A stretch of 64,000 nucleotides of DNA from assembly GCA_003117195.1 (NCBI GenBank), contig BDSI01000135.1:164816-228815 (forward strand), in the 5' to 3' direction. The translations under genes were made by a program, and so were the position numbers. Under the pieces are notes generated by a model, which was given only the letters and a program-made list of their open reading frames with translations, was not told the DNA's origin and made no database searches. Positions within the stretch are counted from its first letter, which is position 1; every line of letters starts with the position of its first letter. Positions 11,103 through 22,789 of the stretch are shown here, piece after piece. This stretch comes from Eudorina sp. 2006-703-Eu-15 (Eukaryota > Chlorophyta > Chlorophyceae > Chlamydomonadales > Volvocaceae).

Positions 11103-13484
11103 ATGCAACGGCTGATACAATTATCAAAGTATGTGTATGCTGTCGGTTGTTCGGGTTATTTGAGGGTTTTAGGGTTTGTTGCAATTGTATTCGTTACAAG
11201 TAAGGCAGGTGGACCAGAGCGAGTCCCGACCGGGTGTTCCAGAGGGCCATGTCGTTGTCATCAGCAGGGGTCATCGGCAGCAGGGGCCAGCCGGGGTTCC
11301 TTGCTTGTCAGTCGGGGTTTGTTGCCAGCAGCCTGCCATCCAGCAGCCAGACGTGCGGTGCAGTCATCATTGACGTGCATGTATGTATATGTATTAACCC
11401 TTCGACGGACGATGGAGCTGCACTGCAGGGCATTCGATCGCAGTCATCATCGTCCATACACATACACGCCGCAGCAGGTGCTCAATCGGCGCATATGCAT
11501 TCCGTCGCATGGAACGTACGTACAAACTGATTTCGTCATCTGCTAGGCCCAATTCTAGGCCGGGATGGATGTGCTCTGGCAGGAGCCGCGCACATGTATG
11601 CAAGTCATCACCATAACATATGGTATGTACAAGAGTATGTAGTTCACTCAAGCAGGCAGGAGATCAATGCCCTACCAACTCATAGGGGGTCTGACAGGCT
11701 CTGACAGGCTTGCCTGTCAGGAAATGTTAGCCTGACAGCCTTAGCCAACATTTGCGCCGCTGTTATTGGCTGTTGAAATGACACCGTCTGGGCTCTGACA
11801 GTTCCCAGCAATGTCAGTGACGGTCGTGATAACTTGGCTGTGACAGGCTGTTAGTGGCTGTTTGGGCGGTGTCCAACACTGTTACCCTCAGTGCAGAAGG
11901 TATGATGCCTAATGTTGACGTCTAACAACAACAGGAGTGTATGTACTCGTTAGTGTTGGCGGAGGCTATCCGGTATATCATTCTATGGGGATGAGGAGCC
12001 GGTTTTCTTTTCGAGGACAATGCACACAGCTGTCATTTTACTCACTGCGCTGGGTGAAATGTAACACGAAGCCTACCTGTGCTTGGCTGGCTTTATCCAC
12101 TTCTGGGGGTTCCACCCTCTGCTGTGCCTATCCCTTTCATTCAAAGTTGGTAGTGTTGCCCCGCCGCTCTGCGCCTCTGCGTGCTTGCTTAGCTTGCTTC
12201 GGTGTCTGTCTGGGTGGGGTCATGACCCGGTGTGTTTTTGTTTGCAGCGTTGAGGTGTGGTGGTGTCTTGATTGCCGCCTTGTCGGTGGGGCTAGTGGGG
12301 CCTGCTGGGGCTTGCTCCAGTATACACCGATGCATGATCCCTTTGGGGTCCGCTCCTGCGCTGTAACGTTCATTAACTCATTCATCCAGCATTATGCCTT
12401 TTTTTTGCACTGGACTGGGAGCCACGTCCTAAGGCAGTAGCAAAATCAGCCACAACAATAAACAGCCTCATGTCTGAGGCACTTCGAACAGCAGCGGAGA
12501 GGCATATGGGGGAAATGCCGCCCAACGAAATAGGTAAAGGGCTGCTGGGTACGTAAGACCCTGGAGTTAGGTAGCGGCCACAGATCAGGGCTCAGGGCGC
12601 GCCCTGAGAAAATACGTCTTTTGGGGGGTCAGGGCGCGCCTCGGCCAGGGCGCGCCCTGACCCCCCGAAACCGGGATGCAGGCGGACGCGTCTGGTCTGT
12701 AACTACAGACTGTCCTAGTAGCGGTTTTTGTTTATTTTGATTATCTGGTGGCTGACCCTGCGACCTGCAGGCGTCCGGTCGGCCCGCCCCAAATCAGGGC
12801 TCAGGGCGCGCCTCAGCCAAGGCGCGCCCTGACCCCCAAAACTGGGACGCAGGTTGGCACGTCTTGTCCTATAATACAGGCTGTCCTGGTAACGGTAATT
12901 CATCATCTGTTGGCTGAGCCTGGGACCTGCAGGGGTCGGTGCCGGCCCGCCCGAAATCAGGGGTCAGGGCGCGCCTCGGCCGAGGCGCCCCCTGACCCCC
13001 TGAACTGGGACACAGGGGGACGAGTCCATACACGGAAATATGATGATAAGGATATGTAAGTGAAAACATAGGGTTGCAAGCCACATTAACTTTCATCTTA
13101 GCCGGTAGTCTTTGGATCCTGAAGTACGGAACAACGGCTTGAGGATGTATCATAATGTCAAAAATATCTACACCTTTGGTGATTGATCGCTGACCTTACA
13201 TATCTTGTCAAATATCCTTCAGGGTAGGGACACCTTTAAAGGATAAGGAGGGAACCAACCCATAATCGGGCAAGTATTAAAATCGTAGTTCTGATCCTTT
13301 ATGGCTGGTTTCTAATTTGCGATTGTTGTAGTGGTAGTTGCGGGATCTAGCGTGCTTGCTTCCCTTGAGAATGCATCCAGCGCTGGCCCCTCCAACGAAC
13401 GTCGAACCGGCCAGCGGAGAAGCAAATCAAACTGGAGCATATAATGTGGGTGTCTTGAAAAAGAAGGACCTGGAACGCCTGCAG
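11103..13484 (+). CDS. 5' part of a gene with a mitochondrial-type leader (incomplete)
   Basis: Five exons join in phase: 11103-11128, 11209-11380 (or 11374), 11475-11515, 12466-12533 and 13381-13484. The product starts MQRLIQLSKWTRASPDRVFQ, an Arg-rich amphipathic stretch without acidic residues before position 15, followed by Ser/Ala/Gly-rich sequence like a mitochondrial presequence. It goes on with QVLNRRICIPSHGT and a helical, charged segment (MSEALRTAAERHMGEMPP), and ends at LKKKDLERLQ with a GTATTA donor. No family was recognised. A LINE fragment sits in intron 3 and the left palindrome array in intron 4. Exon 5 is therefore inside the inverted-repeat unit and exon 4 outside it, which makes the last join less certain. 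Further exons were not found. Confidence 0.42.
11690..11900. repeat. CTGACAG/CTGTCAG-rich short repeats
   Basis: Many copies of CTGACAG and its complement in irregular spacing, with some capacity to form hairpins. Intronic or intergenic; nothing coding is seen. Confidence 0.5.
12075..12390 (+). mobile_element. LINE 3'-end fragment
   Basis: Matches 6715-6975 nearly throughout (GCTTGGCTGGCTTTATCCAC to the end) and finishes with a CATT-type tail (AACGTTCATTAACTCATTCA). Only 3' untranslated sequence is present. Confidence 0.75.
12573..13020 (+). repeat. Left inverted-repeat array of GGCGCGCC palindromes
   Basis: Starts AGCGGCCACAGATCAGGGCT and contains four imperfect palindromes built on TCAGGGCGCGCC...GGCGCGCCCTGA, spaced by unique stretches of roughly 130-150 bp that are themselves repeated (for example CGACCTGCAGGCGTCCGGTC). 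The reverse complement occurs at 22330-22789 at well over 90 percent identity by eye. Tandem subrepeats inside long terminal inverted repeats are typical of Foldback-like elements. No clear target-site duplication was found outside. Confidence 0.8.
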
Positions 13485-13759
13485 GTATTAGACGGTTATG
13501 TTGAGATAACGTGTTCTATTTATGCGGAAGCAACATCCGCATACAGATTCAATCGTTGTTTGGGTTTGCAGAATAAGGCGCGACAATAGTTAACATTTCT
13601 CCCGAGGAGCTGTCGATCATCCACGTTGTAGGCGAAGAAGTTCTCAGACCGCGTCGCTGAGCTCGGAAGGCTTCGGAAGCGCTTCTCATCAGCCTCCTCG
13701 CCCTCGCGTCGGAAAGCGCTCGGAACGCCAGCGCTTAGTTCGGACGCTTGGGTTGTACG

Positions 13760-14170
13760 AGAATGCCGTTAGGCGCTCCCTTAACCTGCTCATGAACAAG
13801 TGCTCCCAGGGCACAGCGGCGCAGCGTTCTGAACTTGGCACACTGGCGGTGGAAGGTGCAGCGGCGACAACGGCACAGGTAGCAGCGGCCATTTTCACAG
13901 CAGGTAAACGACTGGGCGAGGGGCGGCTTGCGGGTACCACGTACACTGTTTTTGATAGGGGACATGCAACATGCTACGCGGCACATTAGGGTCTGGATAA
14001 CGGAATGGCAGCTGGGCAACACTTGTTGGCATCACCCTGTTTACCGCCTTGTTCAGCCTTTGACGTGGATGCCGAGCACTAGGCTTCACGCTGGGGCAAT
14101 CGATGGATTGGCGCGGGGCGGGGCCTGTGGATGCCTTGCGGGTTCATAATCGGCGGTGATCAATCACGAG
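13760..14170. repeat. Tandem duplication, copy 1
   Basis: About 400 bp repeated with an offset of 507-510 bp at 14265-14680. Shared blocks include GGGCACAGCGGCGCAGCG and TTACCGCCTTGTTCAGC. On the minus strand this copy encodes a Cys cluster (CCENGRCYLCRCRRC). Confidence 0.75.
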
Positions 14171-14264
14171 GGGCTTCTTGATTTGCATTCAAGGGGATTG
14201 CCACGTGGCTGGGATTGATTTGTGGGCGGCGTGCGTGCTGGTTGGCTTGGTAAGATGTCACTAG

Positions 14265-14680
14265 GGACGCAACGTGCTGCCCTTAACGACTGCCTTCCCC
14301 TTTTTGCCGTTCACAGGGCACAGCGGCGCAGCGTTCTGAACTTGACATATTGGCGGTGGAGGGGGCAGCGGCGGCAACGGCACAGGTAGCAGCGGCCATT
14401 TTGACAGCAGGTAAACGACTGGGCGCGGGGCGGGCTTGTGGATACCAGGCACACTGCATTTGATCGGGAACGTGCAACATGCTACGCGGCACGATAGGGA
14501 TTTGATGACGGAATGGCAGCTGGGCAACGCTTGCTGGCGTCACCCTGTTTACCGCCTTGTTCAGCTTTTTGATGGGAGTTTTGCGCAGTAGGCTTCACGC
14601 TGGGGCGATTGACGGATGGCCATGGGACGGGGTTTGTGGGTGCCTTGAGGATTTAGATTTCGGCGGCGATGAATCACGGC
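14265..14680. repeat. Tandem duplication, copy 2
   Basis: Second copy of the block at 13760-14170, diverged by point changes and small indels. The Cys-rich minus-strand frame is partly kept (CCQNGRCYLCRCRRC), but the frame around it is broken. Confidence 0.75.
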
Positions 14681-14760
14681 GGGCTAGCTGGCCTAGTCGT
14701 CCGGCTCGCAGCGGTTGCATCGGATATATGCGCGAGATGCAGTTAAGGGGTCCACTTGGT

Positions 14761-14809
14761 GGTGCTGCTGGATGGCCAGGATTTGTGGGTTCAACTCCCG
14801 CAAGCACCA
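14761..14809 (+). ncRNA. tRNA-derived mini-element (T arm and acceptor stem)
   Basis: GTGGG-TTCAACT-CCCGC forms a T arm with a perfect B box (GGTTCAACTCC). It is followed by AAGCACC, which pairs at six of seven positions with GGTGCTG at 14761-14767. Only a CTGG/CCAG hairpin lies between; there is no D arm. It is most likely a tRNA relic or SINE head and not a functional tRNA. Confidence 0.33.
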
Positions 14810-15078
14810 TATCAGCCAAGCTGCCAGCGGAACTGACTTGCTGCCAAAGCCGGCAGGGCCCATGCCGCGTGACTTGACTGAGTTGAGGGGAGGAGTCACA
14901 TGAGGCTTTTTGCGAGAAGTGACGGAACCGAACAGCTTCTTGATACCCGCCTCTGTCGGATATTGTGCACTGGGACTCGGTGGGCTACAACTTTGTTCTA
15001 AATTGGATCGAGCACGGCTAAAGTACATTACGAGATCGGGGGTCATGAAGGATTACGTATTCTTCTCATCATCTCATC

Positions 15079-18000
15079 AGGGCCCTAGGGTTAAACCCAT
15101 CCGGAACAGCCTTGCGGCACCGTCTAGATGGGCGCCCAAACGAATCTGGACGCGCCGTCGCACCAGGAAACTCCCATCAAAGGGTGTCAGCCGTCAGGGG
15201 AAAGGGCAGCGCGAGATTCGGTGAACAGGGAGTCGCGCATGGCCCGAATCACAATCCTGGAAACGGCCCTAGGGTTAAACCCATCCGGAACAGCCTTGCG
15301 GCACCGTCTAGATGGGCGCCCAAACGAATCTGGACGCGCCGTCGCACCAGGAAACTCCCATCAAAGGGTGTCAGCCGTCAGGGGAAAGGGCAGCGCGAGA
15401 TTCGGCGAACAGGGAGTCGCGCATGGCCCGAATCACGATCCTGGAAACGGCCCTAGCGTTAAACCCATCCGGAACAGCCTTGCGGCACCGTCTAGATGGG
15501 CGCCCAAACGAATCTGGACGCGCCGTCGCACCAGGAAACTCCCATCAAAGGGTGTCAGCCGTCAGGGGAAAGGGCAGCGCGAGATTCGGCGAACAGGGAG
15601 TCGCGCATGGCCCGAATCACGATCCTGGAAACGGCCCTAGGGTTAAACCCATCCGGAACAGCCTTGCGGCACCGTCTAGATGGGCGCCCAAACGAATCTG
15701 GACGCGCCGTCGCACCAGGAAACTCCCATCAAAGGGTGTCAGCCGTCAGGGGAAAGGGCAGCGCGAGATTCGGCGAACAGGGAGTCGCGCATAACCCGAA
15801 TTACTATCCTGGAAACGGCCCTAGCGTTAAACCCATCCGGAACAGCCTTGCAACACCGTCCAGATGGGCGCCCAAACGAATCTGGACGCGCCGTCGCACC
15901 AGGAGACTCCCATCAAGGGTACCAGCCGTCATTGGAAAGGGCAGCGCGAGATTCGGTGAACAGGGAGTCGCGCATGGCCCGAATCACAATCCTGGAAACG
16001 GCCCTAGGGTTAAACCCATCCGGAACAGCCCTGCGGCACCGTCTAGATGGGCACCCAAACGAATCTGGACGCGCCGTCGCACCAGGAGACTCCCATCAAG
16101 GGTACCAGCCGTCATTGGAAAGGGCAGCGTGAGATTCGGTGAACAGGGAGTCGCGCATGGCCCGAATCACAATCCTGGAAACGGTACTAGGGTTAAACCC
16201 ATCCGGAACAGCCTTGCGGCACCGTCCAGATGGGCGCCCAAACGAATCTGGACGCGCCGTCGCACCAGGAGACTCCCATCAAGGGTGTCAGCCGTCAGGG
16301 GAAAGGGCAGCGTGAGATTCGGCGAACAGGGAGTCGCGCATGGCCCGAATCACGATCCTGGAAACGGCCCTAGCGTTAAACCCATCCGGAACAGCATTGC
16401 AACACCGTCCAGATGGGCGCCCAAACGAATCTGGACGCGCCGTCGCACCAGGAGACTCCCATCAAGGGTGCCAGCCGTCATTGGAAAGGGCAGCGCGAGA
16501 TTCGGTGAACAGGGAGTCGCGCATGGCCCGAATCACGATCCTGGAAACGGTACTAGGGTTAAACCCATCCGGAACAGCCTTGCAGCACCGTCCAGATGGG
16601 CGCCCAAACGAATCTGGACGCGCCGTCGCACCAGGAGACTCCCATCAAGGGTGTCAGCCGTCAGGGGAAAGGGCAGCGTGAGATTCGGCGAACAGGGAGT
16701 CGCGCATGGCCCGAATCACGATCCTGGAAACGGCCCTAGCGTTAAACCCATCCGGAACAGCATTGCAACACCGTCCAGATGGGCGCCCAAACGAATCTGG
16801 ACGCGCCGTCGCACCAGGAGACTCCCATCAAAGGTGCCAGCCGTCATTGGAAAGGGCAGCGCGAGATTCGGTGAACAGGGAGTCGCGCATGGCCGGAATC
16901 ACGATCCTGGAAACGGTACTAGGGTTAAACCCATCCGGAACAGCCTTGCAGCACCGTCCAGATGGGCGCCCAAACGAATCTGGACGCGCCGTCGCACCAG
17001 GAGACTCCCATCAAGAGTGTCAGCCGTCAGGGGAAAGGGCAGCGTGAGATTCGGCGAACAGGGAGTCGCGCATGGCCCGAATCACAATCCTGGAAACGGC
17101 CCTAGGGTTAAACCCATCCGGAACAGCCCTGCGGCACCGTCCAGATGGGCGCCCAAACGAATCTGGACGCGCCGTCGCACCAGGAAACTCCCATCAAAGG
17201 GTGTCAGCCGTCAGGGGAAAGCGCAGCGCGAGATTCGGCGAACAGGGAGTCGCGCATGGCCCGAATCACGATCCTGGAAACGGTACTAGGGTTAAACCCA
17301 TCCGGAACAGCCTTGCAGCACCGTCCAGATGGGCGCCCAAACGAATCTGGACGCGCCGTCGCACCAGGAGACTCCCATCAAAGGTGCCAGCCGTCATTGG
17401 AAAGGGCAGCGTGAGATTCGGCGAACAGGGAGTCGCGCATGGCCCGAATCACGATCCTGGAAACGGCCCTAGAGTTAAACCCATCCGGAACAGCCCTGCG
17501 GCACCGTCCAGATGGGCGCCCAAACGAATCTGGACGCGCCGTCGCACCAGGAAACTCCCATCAAAGGGTGTCAGCCGTCAGGGGAAAGCGCAGCGCGAGA
17601 TTCGGCGAACAGGGAGTCGCGCATAACCCGAATCACGATCCTGGAAACGGCCCTAGCGTTAAACCCATCCGGAACAGCCTTGCAACACCGTCCAGATGGG
17701 CGCCCAAACGAATCTGGACGCGCCGTCGCACCAGGAGACTCCCATCAAGGGTGCCAGCCGTCATTGGAAAGGGCAGCGCGAGATTCGGTGAACAGGGAGT
17801 CGCGCATGGCCCGAATCACGATCCTGGAAACGGTACTAGGGTTAAACCCATCCGGAACAGCCTTGCAGCACCGTCCAGATGGGCGCCCAAACGAATCTGG
17901 ACGCGCCGTCGCACCAGGAGACTCCCATCAAGAGTGTCAGCCGTCAGGGGAAAGGGCAGCGTGAGATTCGGCGAACAGGGAGTCGCGCATGGCCCGAATC

Positions 18001-20310
18001 ACAATCCTGGAAACGGCCCTAGAGTTAAACCCATCCGGAACAGCCCTGCGGCACCGTCCAGATGGGCGCCCAAACGAATCTGGACGCGCCGTCGCACCAG
18101 GAAACTCCCATCAAAGGGTGTCAGCCGTCAGGGGAAAGCACAGCGCGAGATTCGGCGAACAGGGAGTCGCGCATGGCCCGAATCACGATCCTGGAAACGG
18201 TACTAGGGTTAAACCCATCCGGAACAGCCTTGCAGCACCGTCCAGATGGGCGCCCAAACGAATCTGGACGCGCCGTCGCACCAGGAGACTCCCATCAAGG
18301 GTGTCAGCCGTCAGGGGAAAGGGCAGCGTGAGATTCGGCGAACAGGGAGTCGCACATGGCCCGAATCACAATCCTGGAAACGGCCCTAGAGTTAAACCCA
18401 TCCGGAACAGCCCTGCGGCACCGTCCAGATGGGCGCCCAAACGAATCTGGACGCGCCGTCGCACCAGGAAACTCCCATCAAAGGGTGTCAGCCGTCAGGG
18501 GAAAGCGCAGCGCGAGATTCGGCGAACAGGGAGTCGCGCATAACCCGAATCACGATCCTGGAAACGGCCCTAGCGTTAAACCCATCCGGAACAGCCTTGC
18601 AACACCGTCCAGATGGGCGCCCAAACGAATCTGGACGCGCCGTCGCACCAGGAGACTCCCATCAAGGGTGCCAGCCGTCATTGGAAAGGGCAGCGCGAGA
18701 TTCGGTGAACAGGGAGTCGCGCATGGCCCGAATCACGATCCTGGAAACGGTACTAGGGTTAAACCCATCCGGAACAGCCTTGCGGCACCGTCCAGATGGG
18801 CGCCCAAACGAATCTGGACGCGCCGTCGCACCAGGAGACTCCCATCAAGGGTGTCAGCCGTCAGGGGAAAGGGCAGCGTGAGATTCGGCGAACAGGGAGT
18901 CGCGCATAACCCGAATCACGATCCTGGAAACGGTACTAGGGTTAAACCCATCCGGAACAGCCTTGCAGCACCGTCCAGATGGGCGCCCAAACGAATCTGG
19001 ACGCGCCGTCGCACCAGGAGACTCCCATCAAGAGTGTCAGCCGTCAGGGGAAAGGGCAGCGTGAGATTCGGCGAACAGGGAGTCGCGCATGGCCCGAATC
19101 ACGATCCTGGAAACGGCCCTAGGGTTAAACCCATCCGGAACAGCCTTGCAGCACCGTCCAGATGGGCGCCCAAACGAATCTGGACGCGCCGTCGCACCAG
19201 GAGACTCCCATCAAAGGTGCCAGCCGTCATTGGAAAGGGCAGCGTGAGATTCGGCGAACAGGGAGTCGCGCATGGCCCGAATCACGATCCTGGAAACGGT
19301 ACTAGGGTTAAACCCATCCGGAACAGCCTTGCAGCACCGTCCAGATGGGCGCCCAAACGAATCTGGACGCGCCGTCGCACCAGGAGACTCCCATCAAGGG
19401 TGTCAGCCGTCAGGGGAAAGGGCAGCGTGAGATTCGGCGAACAGGGAGTCGCGCATGGCCCGAATCACAATCCTGGAAACGGCCCTAGGGTTAAACCCAT
19501 CCGGAACAGCCCTGCGGCACCGTCTAGATGGGCGCCCAAACGAATCTGGACGCGCCGTCGCACCAGGAGACTCCCATCAAGGGTGTCAGCCGTCAGGGGA
19601 AAGGGCAGCGTGAGATTCGGCGAACAGGGAGTCGCGCATGGCCCGAATCACAATCCTGGAAACGGCCCTAGGGTTAAACCCATCCGGAACAGCCCTGCGG
19701 CACCGTCTAGATGGGCGCCCAAACGAATCTGGACGCGCCGTCGCACCAGGAGACTCCCATCAAGGGTGCCAGCCGTCATTGGAAAGGGCAGCGCGAGATT
19801 CGGTGAACAGGGAGTCGCGCATGGCCCGAATCACGATCCTGGAAACGGTACTAGGGTTAAACCCATCCGGAACAGCCTTGCAGCACCGTCCAGATGGGCG
19901 CCCAAACGAATCTGGACGCGCCGTCGCACCAGGAGACTCCCATCAAGGGTGTCAGCCGTCAGGGGAAAGGGCAGCGTGAGATTCGGCGAACAGGGAGTCG
20001 CGCATGGCCCGAATCACGATCCTGGAAACGGCCCTAGCGTTAAACCCATCCGGAACAGCATTGCAACACCGTCCAGATGGGCGCCCAAACGAATCTGGAC
20101 GCGCCGTCGCACCAGGAGACTCCCATCAAGGGTGCCAGCCGTCATTGGAAAGGGCAGCGCGAGATTCGGTGAACAGGGAGTCGCGCATGGCCCGAATCAC
20201 GATCCTGGGTTAAACCCATCCGGAACAGCCTTGCAGCACCGTCCAGATGGGCGCCCAAACGAATCTGGACGCGCCGTCGCACCAGGAGACTCCCATCAAA
20301 TGTGCCAGCC
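15079..20310 (+). repeat. Satellite array, 29 units of 183/184 bp
   Basis: Anchoring on GATGGGCGCCCAAACG gives unit starts at 15128, 15312, 15496, 15680, 15864 and so on to 20247. Steps are 184 or 183 bp, except the last (170 bp, a 13-bp deletion near 20208). Two variants alternate: one with CATCAAAGGGTGTCAGCC, the other with CATCAAGGGTGCCAGCCG and CATTGG. A 917-bp block of five units is repeated intact at 17439 and 18356, so the array has higher-order structure. Each unit contains CCCTAGGGTTAAACCC. Long plus-strand frames across the array follow from 183 being a multiple of three and are broken wherever a 184-bp unit occurs, so I do not call a gene. Confidence 0.95.
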
Positions 20311-22329
20311 GTCGCATGACGGCGAGAGGGCTCATTGTTATTCAGTACGGAAGCACGTTTGCCGCATGCTTCTGATTTCTCAAGCGTCCTTGACTCTTGT
20401 CTATTATCATTATACTTACATACCACATATTACTGCTTTCACGTTCTTGTGCCATCATGCACATTGCTATCCTTGACCGCTGGAGGCTGGACCAAGTTGA
20501 CCCTGCCTTATACGTACCATACGCTCATCCCATGGACGCTCTCATGAACTGTAAAACAATTATTAAGTAGAGACTGTCCGGTTGCCTTGTCTCTTCGCGT
20601 TTTGGCAGCTCTTGGGGCTGGCTTCGCAAGCGACAGAATGCGACAGACCGATAACATGGCTTACATATTGGGCCGAGATTACGCATGCTGGTGAGAATAG
20701 AGTTCGCAAGCTTGCCTTGAGTAAGATTTGAGCTTGGTTGACTCGTGGACTCGCCAGCGTGGCCTGCAATCGTCATTTGCCGTTGTGAACAACCGCATTC
20801 TGCAACATAACATTGTGTGTGTCTTACCATCTGTCTTCCCATTACAGGAGAAGCGTGGCCAACGAGGCACTTGCTGAAGTGCCTGCTGAGCTCCGCTGGT
20901 GGAGCCGGTGGAGCACAGCAGCTGTGTGGCGAGAGACTAAGCAAAGCGGCCAGTTGGTGCATAACCGTAATTGCGCGGCGGGGGGCGAGGGGGCAAGGCA
21001 GCTGTCCGGACGAGGGAAGTCCACGTAGCGTGTGGGGGCCTGGCACCGCGTGTGGGGGCCTGAGACCGCGTGTGGGGGCCTGGCACAGCGTAAAGGGGGC
21101 CTGAGACCGCGTGTGGGGGCTGAGACCGCGCGTGGGGGGAGACCGCGTGTAGGGGCCTGAGACATGAGCCGCTGGAGCTCGCTGACAACCTGGGTGACGA
21201 CAGCTTTGGAAGGGCAGGGCTCGGCGTCGGCGGCTTGCTTGTGGCACCAAACGGCCCAGAGCCAGGTGGCCCGAAGAGCGGTCCAGAGGGTTTGGAGAAC
21301 CAGGCTGGTAGGGTACTGGCCCCAGGCGGCGGCCCTGTCTCCCAGGTTTCGGCTTGCAATTTGCGCATGCGGGAATGTAGTACAATAACTGCCAGTACGG
21401 CCTGCTTTGGGTGCGGGCGTGCTTTTGCTTGCGGGCCATTAGGGTTGCTTTCAGGCCTGTATGTTGCAACATCCCGGACTGTCTCTGGGCACTCATGCAC
21501 ATTACTACATACATGGGTGGATTGAGAATGTTGTCGGGCTATGCCAAGGAGAGTTTGCCGTGGGGCTTTGTTGCCGTCGCGTATGGAGACTGTCTCTGCT
21601 AACTGACTGTAAAACAGTAAGCCAGTTTCTTGACTCCGGAGGGGGCGTCCTGTCCTTCGCGTATGGGAGGTGGAATGAGAGCCGTGCCGCAAGGAGCACT
21701 GCGCGAGAGCGCCTCTAGGGCGTGCTACCACCCAACGGGGCCAGGCGGGCAGAAAAACCGTCATTGGCATGTAACAATTTGGGCCTCGCGGATCGTGTCT
21801 GATTGCCAACGGCAGATCGCGCTTTTCAACATGCTCTGGGCCCCGCAGCTCCGCATTTGTGCTGTATGTACAGTGGGTGACAGACCGCATGACTGATCAT
21901 GAGCCGCCAGTAATAGTGATGACGGTTATGTTACAATTTCCAGCGAGCTCGTGTTCGCCAGTGCTATGAAGATACGAGCTGTTACGATGTCCGGCAGGAT
22001 CCAACGAATTCGTAATATCCAGTGGCGTTTATCTCACCCCTATCCTTCTTCAATCGTTTCCGTTGTGTCTCCTTATCATGATTGGTATTCTGTGTGCTGC
22101 TTGGTTACGGTCAATGAGCCTCCTGGCTCGTCCATACCAGCTCGCTTGCTTGAATTTAATATATTCATCAACATCTACGATGAAACATACATTTCGCATT
22201 TGCAACATAATCTGCAATTAAGGAGACTATCCATAAAGTTGCACGGATTAACAAAGACGCGAAAGTCAGCGTTGCCCAAATACATCCCAAGTTAAGTCGC
22301 AAGTTAAGTCGCAATTATTAAGAGCAAGG
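20311..22329. other. Right interior of the inverted-repeat unit, no firm gene
   Basis: Several medium open frames exist on both strands (the longest at 20525-21514 and 20937-21890, minus), but they overlap a minisatellite, lack convincing splice structure and resemble no family I know. Confidence 0.4.
21020..21165. repeat. GC-rich minisatellite
   Basis: Six to seven imperfect copies of a 20-22-bp unit built on GAGACCGCGTGTGGGGGCCT. Confidence 0.85.
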
Positions 22330-22789
22330 AAGGCCTGTCCCTGCACCCCCGTCCTGGGGTCAGGGCGCGCCTTGGCCGAGGCGCGCCCTGAGCCCTGATT
22401 TGGGGCGGGCCGACCCGGACGCCTGCAGGTCCCAGGGTCAGCCACCAGATATTCAAAAGAAGCAAATACCGCTACCAAAACAGCCTTAATATAGGACAAG
22501 ACGTGCCCCCCTGCGTCCCGGTTGCGGGGGTCAGGGCGCGCCCTGGCCGAGGCGCGCCCTGAGCCCTGATTTGGGGCGGGCCGACCGGACGCCTGCAGGT
22601 CGCAGGGTCAGCCACCAGATAATCAAAATAAACAAAAACCGCTACTAGGACAGTCTGTAGTTACAGAACAGACGCGTCCGCCTGCATCCCGGTTTCGGGG
22701 GTCAGGGCGCGCCCTGGCCGAGGCGCGCCCCGACCCCCAAAAAGACGTATTTTCTCAGGGCGCGCCCTGAGCCCTGATCTGTGGCCGCT
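22330..22789 (-). repeat. Right inverted-repeat array of GGCGCGCC palindromes
   Basis: Reverse-complement partner of 12573-13020. Read on the minus strand from 22789 it starts AGCGGCCACAGATCAGGGCT, with the same order of palindromes and spacers and only scattered differences. Palindromes lie near 22350, 22530, 22700 and 22757. Outer boundary at 22789, total span of the pair 10.2 kb. Confidence 0.8.

Larger units (their letters stand above)
13485..15078. other. Left interior of the inverted-repeat unit
   Basis: Contains a tandem duplication (13760-14680), a tRNA-like T arm (14761-14809) and weak minus-strand frames. One minus frame (13735-14022) is Cys-rich (CCENGRCYLCRCRRC), and another near 14850-14960 encodes EAGIKKLFGSVTSRKKPHV. 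No gene could be assembled. Confidence 0.4.

Noticed and set aside
12573..13020. CRISPR array
   Set aside because: The repeats are long palindromes with repeated, not unique, spacers in a eukaryotic intron-rich context.
15128..20476. Long repetitive open frames (up to 706 codons) across the satellite array
   Set aside because: They exist because 183 is a multiple of three and the unit lacks stops. Every 184-bp unit shifts the frame, all frames are similarly open, and no start, splice or domain signal is present.
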